DNA of 64,000 nucleotides from Neisseria elongata subsp. elongata (GCF_900113545.1 NZ_FOPS01000005.1:124001-188000); one strand, 5' to 3'; shown: positions 26,899 to 39,171, counted from the stretch's first letter. The notes: generated by a model from the letters alone, not told the origin. Translations and numbers: made by a program.

Positions 26899-27792
26899 TT
26901 ATTCTTCGTGCCCCAGAATCATGGAGCCTACACCCTCGTCGGTAAACACTTCCAGCAGGAGAGCGTTGGGAACGCGTCCGTCTATGATGTGGACTGCGCC
27001 GACGCCGTTGGAGGCCGCTTCGATGGCGGAGGCGATTTTCGGCAGCATGCCGCCGTAGAGGGTGCCGTCGGCGGTCAGTTCGTCGATGCGGCGCGGGGTG
27101 AGGCGGGTCAGCAGGCTGCCGTTTTTGTCCAGCACGCCTGCGGTGTTGGTCATCATAATCAGTTTTTCGGCCTTCAGTTCTTCGGCCAGTTTGCCGGCGA
27201 CGAGGTCGGCGTTGATGTTGAAGGCGCCGCCGTCTTTGCCCACGCCTATCGGGGCGACGACGGGGATGCAGCCGCGTTCGATGATGCCGGTAATCAGGGC
27301 GGTGTCTATGCTTTCGACCGTGCCGACGCGGCCGATGTCCGCTTGTGTTTGTTCGGGGGTGTCGATGAGGAGTTTTTCCGCTTTGATGAAGTGGTTGTCG
27401 CGGCCGGTGATGCCGACGGCTTTCGCGCCGCTTTGGTTGAGCAGGGAGACGATTTCTTTGTTGACGAGGCCGCCGAGCACCATTTCGACGATGCTCATGG
27501 TTTCGTCGTCGGTAACGCGCATTCCTTGTACAAACTCGCCTTTTTTGCCAATTTTTTCCAGCATTTCGTTAATCTGCGGCCCGCCGCCATGGACGATGAC
27601 GGGGTGGATGCCGACGAGTTTGAGCAGGGTGATGTCTTTGGCGAAGCCTTCTTTCAGATGTTGCTCGGTCATGGCGTTGCCGCCGTATTTGACGACGAAG
27701 ACGCTGCCGGCGAAGCGGCGGATGTAGGGCAGGACTTCGGCCAATACGGCGGCCTTGGTTTCGGCTGTTACGGTGTTGTGCGGTACGTTCAT
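26899..27792 (-). CDS. argB: Acetylglutamate kinase
   Basis: 297 residues. Amino-acid kinase signatures: [10 protein letters not shown] at about residue 34, [18 protein letters not shown] near 63, [23 protein letters not shown] near 130, and [29 protein letters not shown] near 200. It phosphorylates N-acetylglutamate in the second step of arginine synthesis. It is usually feedback-controlled by arginine when an N-terminal helix is present; only a short N-terminal helix ([18 protein letters not shown]) is seen. argD is 19 kb away. Confidence 0.96.
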   Translation of the reverse strand: MNVPHNTVTAETKAAVLAEVLPYIRRFAGSVFVVKYGGNAMTEQHLKEGFAKDITLLKLVGIHPVIVHGGGPQINEMLEKIGKKGEFVQGMRVTDDETMSIVEMVLGGLVNKEIVSLLNQSGAKAVGITGRDNHFIKAEKLLIDTPEQTQADIGRVGTVESIDTALITGIIERGCIPVVAPIGVGKDGGAFNINADLVAGKLAEELKAEKLIMMTNTAGVLDKNGSLLTRLTPRRIDELTADGTLYGGMLPKIASAIEAASNGVGAVHIIDGRVPNALLLEVFTDEGVGSMILGHEE

Positions 27793-27840
27793 GTGCTTGC
27801 CTTTTTCTGTCGGATCGTAAATGCGGCTTTTGCCGGGCAG

Positions 27841-27870
27841 AGGCCGTCTGAAAATGTTTTCAGACGGCCT
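27841..27870. terminator. DUS hairpin between argB and mltG
   Basis: AGGCCGTCTGAAAA and TTTTCAGACGGCCT form a 14-bp stem with a 2-nt gap, just past the mltG stop. Confidence 0.75.
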
Positions 27871-27876
27871 GTTTAG

Positions 27877-28872
27877 TTATTTGCGCTTTAAGATGTATTG
27901 GCGGACGGCGGCGTTGTGTTCGTCGAGGGTGTGGCTGAACTGGCTCAGGCCGGTGTCGTCCATGCGGGAAACGAAATACAGGTATTTTTCCGAAGAGGGA
28001 TGGGCGGCGGCCTCCAGTGCGGCTTTACCCGGCAGGGCGATGGGCGTGGGGGTGAGGCCGTTGCGGGTGTAGGTGTTGTAGGGAGTGTCACGCCGGAGGT
28101 CGGCTTTGCGGATGCGGCCGTTGTAGGCATCGCCCATGCCGTAGATGACAGTGGGGTCGGTTTGCAGGCGCATGCCGATGTTGAGCCTGTTGACGAAGAC
28201 GGCGGCAACGTGGCGGCGGTCGTTTTCGTGGGCGGTTTCTTTTTCGATGATGCTGGCCATGGTCAGCAGTTCGTAGGGGGTTTTGTACGGCAGGCCGCTT
28301 TGGCGTTCTTCCCAGGCCTGATTGAGGTTTTTCTGCATGGTGCGGTAGGCGAGTTTGTAGAGTTGCAAATCGCTGCTGCCGGCGTCAAGTTCGTAGCTGT
28401 CGGGGGCAAACAGGCCTTCCGCGCGGGTGTACCCTGCTTCGGGATCGATTTCTTTCAGCAGTTTTTCGTCGCTCCAGCCTGCGGTGTCGTGTTTCAAATC
28501 GGCGGTCTGGTTGATGATACGGCGCATTTGGGCAAAACGCATGCCTTCGATGATTTGTATGGTTACGGTGTCGGACTCTGCTTTTTTCAGTTTTTGCAGA
28601 ATCTGCCAGGCCGAAACTTTCTGCTGCAGTTTGTAGCTGCCGCTTTGCAGGCGGTTGTGTACGCCGAGCATGTAGGCCGCACCGACCAGCACGTGGCGGC
28701 TGTAAATGATGTCGTCTTTGGCCAAACGGTTGCCGACGGCGGCAATGCCCTGGCCGTTTTCGATTTTGATGCGGTAGGTTTGCGGGTTGGTTTTCGGTAA
28801 GAACAGCAGGGCGGCGAAAACGGCCGCAGCCAGCAGCATCAGTGCCGAAAGGAAAACAAAGGCTTTTTTCAT
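27877..28872 (-). CDS. mltG: Endolytic murein transglycosylase MltG
   Basis: 331 residues from MKKAFVFLSALMLLAAAVFA (complement 28872; a longer frame lacks support). An N-terminal membrane anchor is followed by a LysM-like region (TYRIKIENGQGIAAVGNRLAKD) and the YceG domain with IIEGMRFAQMRRII, EGLFAPDSYE, the catalytic glutamate in LLTMASIIEKET, and VFVNRLNIGMRLQTDPTVIYG. It cuts nascent glycan strands in the periplasm. The usual neighbour tmk is not adjacent. Confidence 0.95.
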   Translation of the reverse strand: MKKAFVFLSALMLLAAAVFAALLFLPKTNPQTYRIKIENGQGIAAVGNRLAKDDIIYSRHVLVGAAYMLGVHNRLQSGSYKLQQKVSAWQILQKLKKAESDTVTIQIIEGMRFAQMRRIINQTADLKHDTAGWSDEKLLKEIDPEAGYTRAEGLFAPDSYELDAGSSDLQLYKLAYRTMQKNLNQAWEERQSGLPYKTPYELLTMASIIEKETAHENDRRHVAAVFVNRLNIGMRLQTDPTVIYGMGDAYNGRIRKADLRRDTPYNTYTRNGLTPTPIALPGKAALEAAAHPSSEKYLYFVSRMDDTGLSQFSHTLDEHNAAVRQYILKRK

Positions 28873-29015
28873 AGGGAAAAGCGGAAATGCAAAGGGCGGC
28901 AGTATAAAGGCAAAGAATCCGTCGGGCAATTTCAGACGGCCTGTTTGCCTCGGCGGCCGCCTGCGGGTAAAGTATCGTGTTGTTACCGACCACTATCAGG
29001 AAAGGCAGGGTTTAG

Positions 29016-29447
29016 ATGGAAAACAAACAGAGTCATCAGTCGGACGACGTTATCGACGTCAAACCGGTCAGGGTGGAAAGACAACGGCAGGCGGCAGGCG
29101 TGCCCGATATGACCGAAGAGCAGCGGCGCAATTATATGTATGTGATTTACGGCCTGTTTGCCGCCGGCATTTTTACCGGCGGGCTGGCCGTCCTGATCGG
29201 TGCCGTCATCGCCTATGCCAAACGCGAAGACATGGCCGGTACGATTTATGCCGACCACATCAGCTTTTTGATTAAAACCTTCTGGGTTTCGCTGGCAGGA
29301 TTTGTCATCTGCTCCATACTGATGCTGATTTTAATCGGTTTTTGGCTGATGCCGCTGGTGGGAATATGGTATGTCTTCCGTGTAGTGGTCGGCATCATCC
29401 GCCTGCTGGACAACCGCACTGTAACGCCCAACGGCTGGCTGATGTAA
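29016..29447 (+). CDS. DUF4870-like membrane protein
   Basis: 143 residues: a charged N-terminal 40 residues (SDDVIDVKPVRVERQRQAAG), then helices at about 42-66, 82-106 and 108-128 in the pattern YVIYGLFAAGIFTGGLAVLIGAVIAYAKR, FLIKTFWVSLAGFVICSILM and PLVGIWYVFRVVVGIIRLLDNR. This matches small DUF4870-type inner-membrane proteins of Neisseria and Pseudomonas. Function unknown. An AGGAAAGG-like sequence lies upstream of ATG 29016. A DUS hairpin follows. Confidence 0.75.
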   Translation: MENKQSHQSDDVIDVKPVRVERQRQAAGVPDMTEEQRRNYMYVIYGLFAAGIFTGGLAVLIGAVIAYAKREDMAGTIYADHISFLIKTFWVSLAGFVICSILMLILIGFWLMPLVGIWYVFRVVVGIIRLLDNRTVTPNGWLM

Positions 29448-29460
29448 GGCTTTTTCTGTT

Positions 29461-29498
29461 TTTCAGACGGCCTCCAATCTTTGTGAGGCCGTCTGAAA
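29461..29498. terminator. DUS hairpin terminator
   Basis: TTTCAGACGGCCTC and GAGGCCGTCTGAAA around an 11-nt loop between the DUF4870-like gene and ampD. Confidence 0.7.
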
Positions 29499-29537
29499 AC
29501 TTCCCAAACCGTTTGACAGACAATACGGACAAACATC

Positions 29538-30086
29538 ATGGACACTTGGCACAACGGCCGCTGGTCGGGTGCGCGGCAGGCCTTTTCGCCCAACTGCGAA
29601 CTGCGTCCGGCAGGCGAAACCGTCGGACTCGCAGTCATCCACAACATTTCCCTGCCGCCGTTCGAATACGGCACCGGCGCGGTGGAGAAACTCTTTACCA
29701 ATAACATCGACGAAACGGAACATCCGTTTTACAGCGTCATCAAAGACCTACGCGTTTCCAGCCACTTCTTCATCACCCGCGCGGGCGAAACGGTGCAGTT
29801 CGTCTCCTGCAACGACATGGCCTATCATGCAGGCGCGTCCTCGTTTCGCGGCCGGGAAAAATGCAACCGTTTTTCAGTCGGCATCGAACTGGAAGGCTGC
29901 GACTTCGAACCCTTCGCCGACGAACAATACGACGCGCTAAACCGCCTGCTCACCGCCCTGCGCCGCCAATACCCGATAACGGCCGTTACCGGCCACCAAA
30001 ACATCGCCCCCGGCCGTAAAACCGACCCCGGACACTTCTTCGACTGGGCACAAATAGGCGGCTGCGACAGCGCACAGGCCGTCTGA
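29538..30086 (+). CDS. ampD: 1,6-anhydro-N-acetylmuramyl-L-alanine amidase AmpD
   Basis: 182 residues, the usual size of cytoplasmic AmpD. Zinc and catalytic residues are all visible: His35 (AVIHNISLPP), Glu117 (VGIELEG), His153 (TGHQNIAPGR), Lys161 and Asp163 (KTDPGHFFDW). It releases peptide from anhydromuropeptides in peptidoglycan recycling. The two final codons and stop (Ala-Val-stop) are provided by a DUS. Start ATG 29538 lacks a strong Shine-Dalgarno. Confidence 0.95.
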   Translation: MDTWHNGRWSGARQAFSPNCELRPAGETVGLAVIHNISLPPFEYGTGAVEKLFTNNIDETEHPFYSVIKDLRVSSHFFITRAGETVQFVSCNDMAYHAGASSFRGREKCNRFSVGIELEGCDFEPFADEQYDALNRLLTALRRQYPITAVTGHQNIAPGRKTDPGHFFDWAQIGGCDSAQAV

Positions 30087-30122
30087 AAAAGCAATACGGC
30101 TGATGACGGCGGCGAATTTCGC

Positions 30123-30128
30123 TATAAT
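30123..30128 (+). promoter_or_regulatory. -10 box of zipA
   Basis: TATAAT inside CGCTATAATCCCCGCC, 40 nt before the zipA ATG; no clear -35 box. Confidence 0.4.
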
Positions 30129-30168
30129 CCCCGCCATTGCCAATCAAATAAGCGACAAACGGAAACTT

Positions 30169-31638
30169 ATGGACGCAAAAATCTGGATTGCGGCCGCCAT
30201 CGGCCTGCTGATTATCTTGGGCGTAATCGCCTACAATATGTATCAGGAAAACCAATACCGCCGCCAAGTGCGCGAACAATTCGGCCATGCCGACAAAGAC
30301 GCGCTGCTTGAAAGCCAAACCGAATCCGTGCGCGACGGCAAAACCCACGGCGTCGCCGCCCCGCAGGGCAAGCAGGGCAAGCCGCTGGTCGTCGTCCGCC
30401 AGGCAGACGTCTCCCGCGAAGATGCCCCGCCTGCGGCTACAACCAAAGCGCAAGTGAAAGCCGGAAACAGCCGCCCCGCACCGGCCAAAGAGAAGCCCGC
30501 GCAAACCGCACCGGTCGACCTCTTCTCCGAACCCGACCAGGCCGAGACAGCGCAAAACGAAGCAACCAAACCGCTGTCGTTTGCCGAAATCCGCGAACAG
30601 GAGAAAAAACCCGCGCGTGAAAAAGCCGTCCTCGTGATGGAGCAATTCCTCGCCGAACACGACAGCGGCAAGAAAAACACAGACACCGAAGCAGAAACCA
30701 AGGAATCCGTCCTTCAGGAAGCCGGCAGCACAGACGGCAACTACACCTTCGCTTCCGTTGCCTCCCCCAAATACACGCAGGAAAAAAACACCGCCAAAGG
30801 CAAATTGCTGATGGACTTGGACGACATGGTGAAACAGGAGCTGCCCTGGTTCGAACCGCGCTTCGACTACATGGCCTACATCTCCCTGAGCGAGCCGCAG
30901 GAATTCCGCTCCCTGCCGCGCTTTTCCGGCCGCCACCGCTTCCAAATCTCCGGCTGCACCATGGACGGCGTATGGCAGACCGTAGAACCCGTGCCCAACA
31001 TCTATTACCAAGGCTTCATCGTCGCGCTTCAAGCCATCTCCCGCAAAGGACTGGCCACTGTGCAGGAATTGGAAGCCTTCGGCAGCCAAGTTAACGAATT
31101 TGCGGCCAAACTCGATGCCGGTATGAAACTGATGGACATCCCCACCTTCCTCGAAACCGCCCGTCCTTTGGACGAATTGTGCGAACGCGTCGACCAAAGC
31201 ATCGCCATGCACCTGATTTCGCGCACCTCCGTCAGCGGTACCGAACTGCGGGCCGCCGTCGAGCGCGCGGGCTTCGAATTGAGCCACGACGGGGCATTCC
31301 ACCTCGACAACGGCAACGGCCGCCCACTGTTCAGCATCGTCACCATGGACGGCAGCGCGTTCACCGCCGCCCTGCTCTCTTCCCAGCCTTATAAAGGTTT
31401 CAGCATCCTGTTCGACATCCCGCATGTTCCCGCAGGCAGCAAGAACTTCGACCGCTTCATGGATTTGACCGTCCGCTTCTCCAGCGAGCTGGGTTTGGAC
31501 TTGGTTAACGACAAACTGGAAGAACTGTCTATGGAATGGCTGAAAGATGTCGGCCGCTACGTCAATGCGCGACAAGAAGAAATGCGTAAAGTCGGCATCG
31601 AACCCGGCGGCGAACTGGCCCAACGGTTGTTCTCCTAA
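30169..31638 (+). CDS. zipA: Cell division protein ZipA homologue
   Basis: 489 residues from ATG 30169. An N-terminal helix (IWIAAAIGLLIILGVIAYNMY) with the N-out orientation of ZipA is followed by about 230 residues of Lys/Glu/Ala/Pro-rich linker, and the C-terminal ZipA domain from about residue 340 (VSGTELRAAVERAGFELSHD, LFSIVTMDGSAF, GFSILFDIPHVP, FDRFMDLTVRFSSELGLDLVND). It tethers FtsZ to the membrane. The zipA-ligA order is conserved in many proteobacteria and supports the call. Confidence 0.85.
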   Translation: MDAKIWIAAAIGLLIILGVIAYNMYQENQYRRQVREQFGHADKDALLESQTESVRDGKTHGVAAPQGKQGKPLVVVRQADVSREDAPPAATTKAQVKAGNSRPAPAKEKPAQTAPVDLFSEPDQAETAQNEATKPLSFAEIREQEKKPAREKAVLVMEQFLAEHDSGKKNTDTEAETKESVLQEAGSTDGNYTFASVASPKYTQEKNTAKGKLLMDLDDMVKQELPWFEPRFDYMAYISLSEPQEFRSLPRFSGRHRFQISGCTMDGVWQTVEPVPNIYYQGFIVALQAISRKGLATVQELEAFGSQVNEFAAKLDAGMKLMDIPTFLETARPLDELCERVDQSIAMHLISRTSVSGTELRAAVERAGFELSHDGAFHLDNGNGRPLFSIVTMDGSAFTAALLSSQPYKGFSILFDIPHVPAGSKNFDRFMDLTVRFSSELGLDLVNDKLEELSMEWLKDVGRYVNARQEEMRKVGIEPGGELAQRLFS

Positions 31639-31657
31639 TCCGGGCGTTACCTGCCTC

Positions 31658-34201
<2,544 letters not shown>

Positions 34202-34338
34202 ATCTTACCGAATAAAGGGCGGATTAGCCGGTTGCCGATATCAGGCTGCAAACCGATACAGCATCAAAATTCGTCTCCTATGGCAGGCCGTCTGAAAGCG
34301 GCCGTGCCTTTTATCCGCATCATCATTGGTGAAGAAAT

Positions 34339-35028
34339 ATGCAATGCTCCAACGCCGCACAGGCTTTCTCCCAAATCGTCAAAGATTTGCATACCCTGCT
34401 CAAACCGCTCGGTTTCAAGAAGAAGGGCAACCATTTCCACCGCCAAACCGAACACGGCGTCGGCCAACTTATCCATACGCAAAAAAGTCAATGGAACGAC
34501 AAAAGCCGCTTGGGCTTTACCTTCAACATCGGCCTGACCTGCCCGCTGCTGCAAAACGATCCGCGCTTTCATGAAAACGGGCGGGCACTGCCCGATTTCC
34601 CCGGTCTGTATGATTGTCTGACCCATGAGCGTATCGGTCGGTTGCTGCCGGAGCAGGAACGGCACGACCTTTGGTTTGAAGTGGCAGACGACGGCAGCGG
34701 TTCAACCGTCGTGCACGAAGTCCAAACCATGATGCAGAAATTGGTGTTGCCGTACTTTGCCGCGCACACTAAACCGCAACAACTTTATCCGCTAATAGGT
34801 AACCGGTACGCGATGCGTCTGGCTGTCAAATTGGGCGAAGCAGAACAGGCAAAACGGTTTTATCAGGCGGAATATGAATGGGCACAACGGCGTTATCGGG
34901 AAGAATGCCGGGCGGCGGAGCATTACCGGCCTAAAGGAAGAGGAAATCCGCCCGATCCGCAAATTTGGTTGGATTATTTGGAAGAATTGGAGCAGGACGC
35001 TGCCAAGTGGGACGTGCCGGAGATATAG
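34339..35028 (+). CDS. DUF4304-like domain protein
   Basis: 229 residues. The N-terminal part (IVKDLHTLLKPLGFKKKGNHFHRQ, then GVGQLIHTQKSQWNDKSRLGFTFNIGL) matches the DUF4304 pattern: LKPxGFKKxGxxFxR..., followed by a strand reporting FxxNxG. DUF4304 proteins have no established role and sometimes occur as immunity-type genes. The C-terminal third is charged and helical with many Glu/Arg (YQAEYEWAQRRYREECRAAE). No signal peptide. Start ATG 34339; no promoter is obvious. Confidence 0.72.
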   Translation: MQCSNAAQAFSQIVKDLHTLLKPLGFKKKGNHFHRQTEHGVGQLIHTQKSQWNDKSRLGFTFNIGLTCPLLQNDPRFHENGRALPDFPGLYDCLTHERIGRLLPEQERHDLWFEVADDGSGSTVVHEVQTMMQKLVLPYFAAHTKPQQLYPLIGNRYAMRLAVKLGEAEQAKRFYQAEYEWAQRRYREECRAAEHYRPKGRGNPPDPQIWLDYLEELEQDAAKWDVPEI

Positions 35029-35110
35029 CGGCTTGACTTTAACGTGAACGGATTTTCAATAGGGGCGGCTTTATTCCGCCCTACCCCAATTTGGAACCAT
35101 AAGGCCATGG

Positions 35111-35142
35111 AGGCCGTCTGAAAACACCGTTTCAGACGGCCT
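35111..35142. terminator. DUS hairpin overlapping the end of the GT4 gene
   Basis: AGGCCGTCTGAAA and TTTCAGACGGCCT around a short loop; the right copy supplies the stop codon of the glycosyltransferase gene on the minus strand. Confidence 0.75.
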
Positions 35143-36181
35143 GCAGCATTTTATCCAACTGCGCAAGATGGTGCGCCAACGTCGGGTCATAGTTCAACGC
35201 CTGCAACGGGGAGGCAATACGGTGCGCACCTCCTGCTTTCAGGGCAACTGCGCGGGCGACGGCATCGGCCAAAGTCTGCGGGTTTGCTCGCTTGAAGAAA
35301 AAGCCTGCTTCGGGTTTCATCACTTCGCAACAGGCCATGTTGTCGGCCAGTACGACGCGCGTGCCGCACAACACCGATTCGATGCCCACCAAGCCGAAGG
35401 GTTCGTACAGCGAGGCCATGATGGTGTAATCGGCGGCGCGGTATAAATCGGGCATATTGTTGCAAAAGCCGAGTTCCTGCACATTCTTCATCGGGCGCGG
35501 CAGGGGTGAACCGGCCACGGCCAGCCTGACGGGCAGCTCGGTGCGTTCGAAAAATTCTGCCAGTAAATCCAATCCCTTGCGTTTGTGGCCGGTAGACGGA
35601 AACAGGAAAACGGTTTCATCGTCGCGCCAGCCGTATTGCCGGCGTGTGGCGGCGATGCCGTCCGGACGGGGGGAAAAGCGGTCTGTATCCGCCGGCGGAT
35701 AGATGGTGCGGATTTTTTCAGACGGCACTTGATACAGTTCCACCAATTCGCGCCGCATCATTTCCGAATGCGCCATGATGGATTTGGCCGTGGCGTAGTT
35801 GCTGCGGTTGCGGCGGATGGTCAGTCGGTCAATGAAGTTCGGCTTCTGCCCCATCGCGCGCAGATAGCCCAGATGGTTGCCGCCGCAAATGTATACGTCG
35901 GCATGGTCGGCGGGGTTGCAGGCAATCAGGTATTCGTCTTTGCGGCGGATGCTGTCGAGCTGGCGGGCGAAAAAAAACGGCCGCAATTTTTTCGGGATTT
36001 TTTTTTGGTTGATTAAAACGGGTTCGATGTGCCGGTAAATCGGCAGTGTGTCGTCAAATTTCGCCGCATATACTTTCACTGCACGCCCTTGTGCCGTCAT
36101 TTGCTTGACCAAGTCGAAAGTATAGCTTTCCATGCCGCCGCCGCTGCGGAAAACATTGATGCTGATTGCCGTGTTTTTCAT
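35132..36181 (-). CDS. Glycosyltransferase family 4 protein
   Basis: 349 residues with GT-B fold signatures: N-terminal INVFRSGGGMESYTFDLVKQM (GG motif), a middle MAHSEMMRRELVELYQVPSEKIRTIYPPADTDRF, then FPSTGHKRKGLDLLAEFF and the nucleotide-sugar motif EPFGLVGIESVLCGTRVV (E-x7-E). It probably adds a sugar to lipooligosaccharide or a related glycan at the cytoplasmic membrane face. RfaK-like activity is possible but unproven. The A9 tract (35998-36006) and A/T8 tract (35970-35977) in the gene could slip. It ends with Ala-Val-stop from a DUS. Start is the ATG behind leader copy B. Confidence 0.85.
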   Translation of the reverse strand: MKNTAISINVFRSGGGMESYTFDLVKQMTAQGRAVKVYAAKFDDTLPIYRHIEPVLINQKKIPKKLRPFFFARQLDSIRRKDEYLIACNPADHADVYICGGNHLGYLRAMGQKPNFIDRLTIRRNRSNYATAKSIMAHSEMMRRELVELYQVPSEKIRTIYPPADTDRFSPRPDGIAATRRQYGWRDDETVFLFPSTGHKRKGLDLLAEFFERTELPVRLAVAGSPLPRPMKNVQELGFCNNMPDLYRAADYTIMASLYEPFGLVGIESVLCGTRVVLADNMACCEVMKPEAGFFFKRANPQTLADAVARAVALKAGGAHRIASPLQALNYDPTLAHHLAQLDKMLQAV

Positions 36182-36293
36182 CAAGATTTCCTTAATGGTT
36201 GAACTCCGCCCTTCGGGGCGGCAGGTTTGGGAGTTTAGTCAGGGCAATGAATGGGCATGCGCCTTATGCACACTCCGGCGTGTTAAATCTTCG
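36182..36293 (-). promoter_or_regulatory. Recurring 5' leader element, copy B
   Basis: It closely matches copy A on the minus strand: GTGCATAAGGCGCATGCCC, then ATTGCCCTGA, CTCCCAAACCTGCCGCCCC, AAGGGCGGAGTTCAACC and ATTAAGGAAATCTTG joined to ATG. It lacks the GGAAGGG hairpin of copy A. The frame equivalent to the copy A leader ORF gives VCIRRMPIHCPD but is broken by stops on both sides. Confidence 0.7.
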
Positions 36294-36339
36294 TAGACCC
36301 TTGTCAAAACTATTCGGATTTTACCCGAAAACATTTGAA

Positions 36340-36370
36340 GAGGCCGTCTGAAAACGTTTCAGACGGCCTC
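36340..36370. terminator. DUS hairpin downstream of rmlC
   Basis: GAGGCCGTCTGAAA and TTTCAGACGGCCTC form a tight stem just past the rmlC stop. Confidence 0.75.
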
Positions 36371-36376
36371 AATCAC

Positions 36377-36919
36377 TCAATCGAACCACACCGCCTGACT
36401 CAGCGGCCTGCCTGCCAAGTCTTTGGGCGACAAATTCGGTTCGCCTTGCAGCGGCCATTCGATGCCGACTGACGGATCGTTCCAAATCAGCGAATGTTCG
36501 GCTTTCGGGTTGTAATAATCCGTGCATTTGTAAACGAATTCGGCTTCATCACTCAAAACGTAAAAGCCGTGGGCGAAGCCTTCGGGTACCCACAGTTGGC
36601 GTTTGTTTTCCGCCGACAAGATTTCGCCTGCCCATTTGCCGAAAGTCGGCGAGTCTTTACGCATATCGACGGCAACGTCAAATACTTCGCCGACAACAAC
36701 GCGCACAAGTTTGCCTTGCGTGTTTTCGGTTTGGTAATGCAGGCCGCGCAATACACCTTTGCTTGATTTGGAGTGGTTTTCCTGCACGAAGGTGCGGTCG
36801 CAGACGTTGGCCTTAAACCATTCGTCGCGGAAGGTTTCCATAAAGAAGCCGCGCGCGTCGCCGAAGACTTGCGGTTCTAAAAGTTTGACTTCGGGGATGG
36901 CAGTGTTGATGATTTTCAT
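36377..36919 (-). CDS. rmlC: dTDP-4-dehydrorhamnose 3,5-epimerase
   Basis: 180 residues from MKIINTAIPEVKLLEPQVFG (complement 36919). Cupin enzyme with GDARGFFMETF, VQENHSKSSKGVLRGLHYQ (catalytic His), GEVFDVAVDMRKDSPTFGKW, WVPEGFAHGFYVLSD and the final DYYNPKAEHSLIWND. It epimerises C3 and C5 of dTDP-4-keto-6-deoxyglucose. It is the last gene of an rmlB-rmlA-rmlC cluster transcribed on the minus strand. Confidence 0.95.
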   Translation of the reverse strand: MKIINTAIPEVKLLEPQVFGDARGFFMETFRDEWFKANVCDRTFVQENHSKSSKGVLRGLHYQTENTQGKLVRVVVGEVFDVAVDMRKDSPTFGKWAGEILSAENKRQLWVPEGFAHGFYVLSDEAEFVYKCTDYYNPKAEHSLIWNDPSVGIEWPLQGEPNLSPKDLAGRPLSQAVWFD

Positions 36920-36986
36920 ATTTTGAATTCCACTTGAATCATCCAAAAAATCTATCCTTGATTCAATGAAGATAATCTGTTTTACC

Positions 36987-37862
36987 TTATCGGCCGATAC
37001 CCGATAGCAGGCGCAACAGATATTGGCCGTATTGGTTTTTTGCCATCGGGCGGGCGAGTTCTTCCAAACGCTCGTCTGAAAGCCAGCCGTTGCGCCAAGC
37101 AATTTCTTCGAGACAGGCAACTTGCAGGTCTTGAATGTTCTGCACGGTTTGGACGAATGAGGCGGCTTCGTGCAGGCTTTCGTGCGTGCCGGTGTCCAAC
37201 CAAGCAAAGCCGCGTCCCAAAAGCTGGACGGACAATGAACCGTCGTCAAGATACATCTGATTCAGACTGGTGATTTCCAATTCACCGCGTTCAGACGGCC
37301 TAACTTGTTTGGCGAACTCTATCACGCGGTTGTCGTAGAAATATAAGCCTGTTACTGCCCAGTCGGATTTGGGCTGTTTCGGTTTTTCCTCGATGGATAA
37401 GGCGTTGAAGTTTTCATCAAATTCAACGACGCCGAAACGTTCGGGGTCTTTGACTTGGTAGCCGAATACGGTGGCACCGTATTTTTTGGAGGCGGCTTGT
37501 TTCAGGGTTTGGGTAAACGACTGACCGTAGAAAATATTGTCGCCCAAGACCAAGCAGACGTTGTCGTTGCCGATAAATTCTTCGCCGATGATGAATGCTT
37601 GCGCCAAGCCGTCGGGGCTGGGCTGCTCGGCATAGCTGATGGAGATGCCGAAATCGCTGCCGTCACCAAGCAGTCGCCTGAAAGATGGGTTGTCTTCAGG
37701 GGTGGTAATAACCAAGATTTCGCGTATTCCTGCCAGCATCAATACGGACAGGGGATAGTAAATCATGGGTTTGTCGTACACGGGCAGAAGCTGTTTGGAC
37801 ACGCCGCGCGTGATGGGGTATAGGCGTGTGCCGCTGCCGCCGGCAAGGATGATGCCTTTCAT
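36987..37862 (-). CDS. rmlA: Glucose-1-phosphate thymidylyltransferase
   Basis: 291 residues from [20 protein letters not shown] (complement 37862). Signature GGSGTRLYP...[25 protein letters not shown] with the metal-binding Asp, and GLYFYD in the sugar-binding region; the C-terminus [15 protein letters not shown] and [15 protein letters not shown] is typical. It makes dTDP-glucose, the first step to dTDP-L-rhamnose. It lies between rmlB and rmlC with spacers of 128 and 67 bp, the first with a DUS hairpin. Confidence 0.96.
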   Translation of the reverse strand: MKGIILAGGSGTRLYPITRGVSKQLLPVYDKPMIYYPLSVLMLAGIREILVITTPEDNPSFRRLLGDGSDFGISISYAEQPSPDGLAQAFIIGEEFIGNDNVCLVLGDNIFYGQSFTQTLKQAASKKYGATVFGYQVKDPERFGVVEFDENFNALSIEEKPKQPKSDWAVTGLYFYDNRVIEFAKQVRPSERGELEITSLNQMYLDDGSLSVQLLGRGFAWLDTGTHESLHEAASFVQTVQNIQDLQVACLEEIAWRNGWLSDERLEELARPMAKNQYGQYLLRLLSGIGR

Positions 37863-37949
37863 GGGTTTCTCCTGAAGTATTGATGGGCGGGGTATTGTTT
37901 TAAGCCATATTTGAATAAGGCATTGAAACGAAGCAATACGCAAATAATG

Positions 37950-37989
37950 TTTTCAGACGGCCTTGTATCTCAAAAAGGCCGTCTGAAAA
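37950..37989. terminator. DUS hairpin between rmlB and rmlA
   Basis: TTTTCAGACGGCCTT and AAGGCCGTCTGAAAA around a 10-nt loop, directly after the rmlB stop; it may separate rmlB from rmlAC transcription. Confidence 0.65.
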
Positions 37990-37990
37990 C

Positions 37991-39055
37991 TTATTTCCCC
38001 GTTCCCAAACGTTCCAGACGGTAACTACCGTTCAGTACATTTTGCCACCAAGTTTTGTTGTCCAAATACCATTGCACCGTTTTTCGGATGCCGGATTCGA
38101 ATGTTTCCTGCGGTTTCCAGCCCAGTTCCCTGCCGATTTTGGCGGCGTCGATGGCATAGCGTACGTCATGGCCAGGGCGGTCTTGCACGAAGGTAATCAA
38201 ATCTTCGTAGTGCGTCACACCGGCCGGTTTTTCAGGAACGAGTTCTTCCAGCAGGGCGCAGATGGTTTTGACCACTTCGATATTGGCTTTTTCATTGTGC
38301 CCGCCGATATTGTAGGTTTCTCCAACAACGCCTTCTGTAACAACCTGATACAGCGCGCGGGCGTGGTCTTCGACAAACAGCCAGTCGCGGATTTGCATCC
38401 CGTCACCGTATACGGGCAGTGGTTTGCCGTCGAGTGCGTTCAAAATCATCAACGGAATGAGTTTTTCAGGGAAATGGTATGGACCGTAGTTGTTCGAACA
38501 GTTGGTTACGATGGTCGGCAGACCGTAGGTGCGCAGCCATGCGCGGACGAGATGGTCGCTGGACGCCTTGGAAGCGGAATAGGGGCTGGACGGGGCGTAG
38601 GGCGTAGTTTCGGTAAACAAATCGTCCGTGCCGTGCAAATCGCCATAAACTTCATCGGTGGAAATATGGTGGAAACGGAAAGCTTCGCGTTTTTCAGACA
38701 GCATCCGTTGCCAGTAGGCACGTGCGGCTTCAAGCAGGTTGAACGTGCCGACGATGTTGGTTTGGATGAATTCGCCGGCGGAATCGATAGAGCGGTCGAC
38801 ATGACTTTCCGCCGCCAAATGCATGACGGCATCTGGCCGGTGTTGGGCAAACACACGGTCAAGTTCGGCGCGATCGCAAATGTCCACTTGCTCAAAGGCG
38901 TAGCGCGGGCTGTCGGCTACGTCGGTCAGCGATTCGAGATTGCCTGCGTAAGTTAACTTGTCGAGATTGATGACGGAATTTTGGGTATTTTGGATGATGT
39001 GGCGGACAACTGCCGAGCCGATAAAGCCCGCGCCGCCGGTAACGAGGATTTTCAT
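37991..39055 (-). CDS. rmlB: dTDP-glucose 4,6-dehydratase
   Basis: 354 residues. Rossmann motif [27 protein letters not shown], the [12 protein letters not shown] segment with Asp-Glu of the dehydratase active site, and [15 protein letters not shown] (YxxxK). It oxidises C4 and removes water from dTDP-glucose. Length and motifs are normal. It starts at complement 39055, with AT-rich DNA upstream leading into the acquired-looking glycosyltransferase pair. Confidence 0.96.
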   Translation of the reverse strand: MKILVTGGAGFIGSAVVRHIIQNTQNSVINLDKLTYAGNLESLTDVADSPRYAFEQVDICDRAELDRVFAQHRPDAVMHLAAESHVDRSIDSAGEFIQTNIVGTFNLLEAARAYWQRMLSEKREAFRFHHISTDEVYGDLHGTDDLFTETTPYAPSSPYSASKASSDHLVRAWLRTYGLPTIVTNCSNNYGPYHFPEKLIPLMILNALDGKPLPVYGDGMQIRDWLFVEDHARALYQVVTEGVVGETYNIGGHNEKANIEVVKTICALLEELVPEKPAGVTHYEDLITFVQDRPGHDVRYAIDAAKIGRELGWKPQETFESGIRKTVQWYLDNKTWWQNVLNGSYRLERLGTGK

Positions 39056-39171
39056 ATAAGCATCATTAGTTTAAATAATTTAATACATCATGTATAGAAT
39101 ATCTATTCTTTAAACAACGCAATATTGCATATTCGGTATAATTTATATAAATAAATTTATATTTTAAAGAA

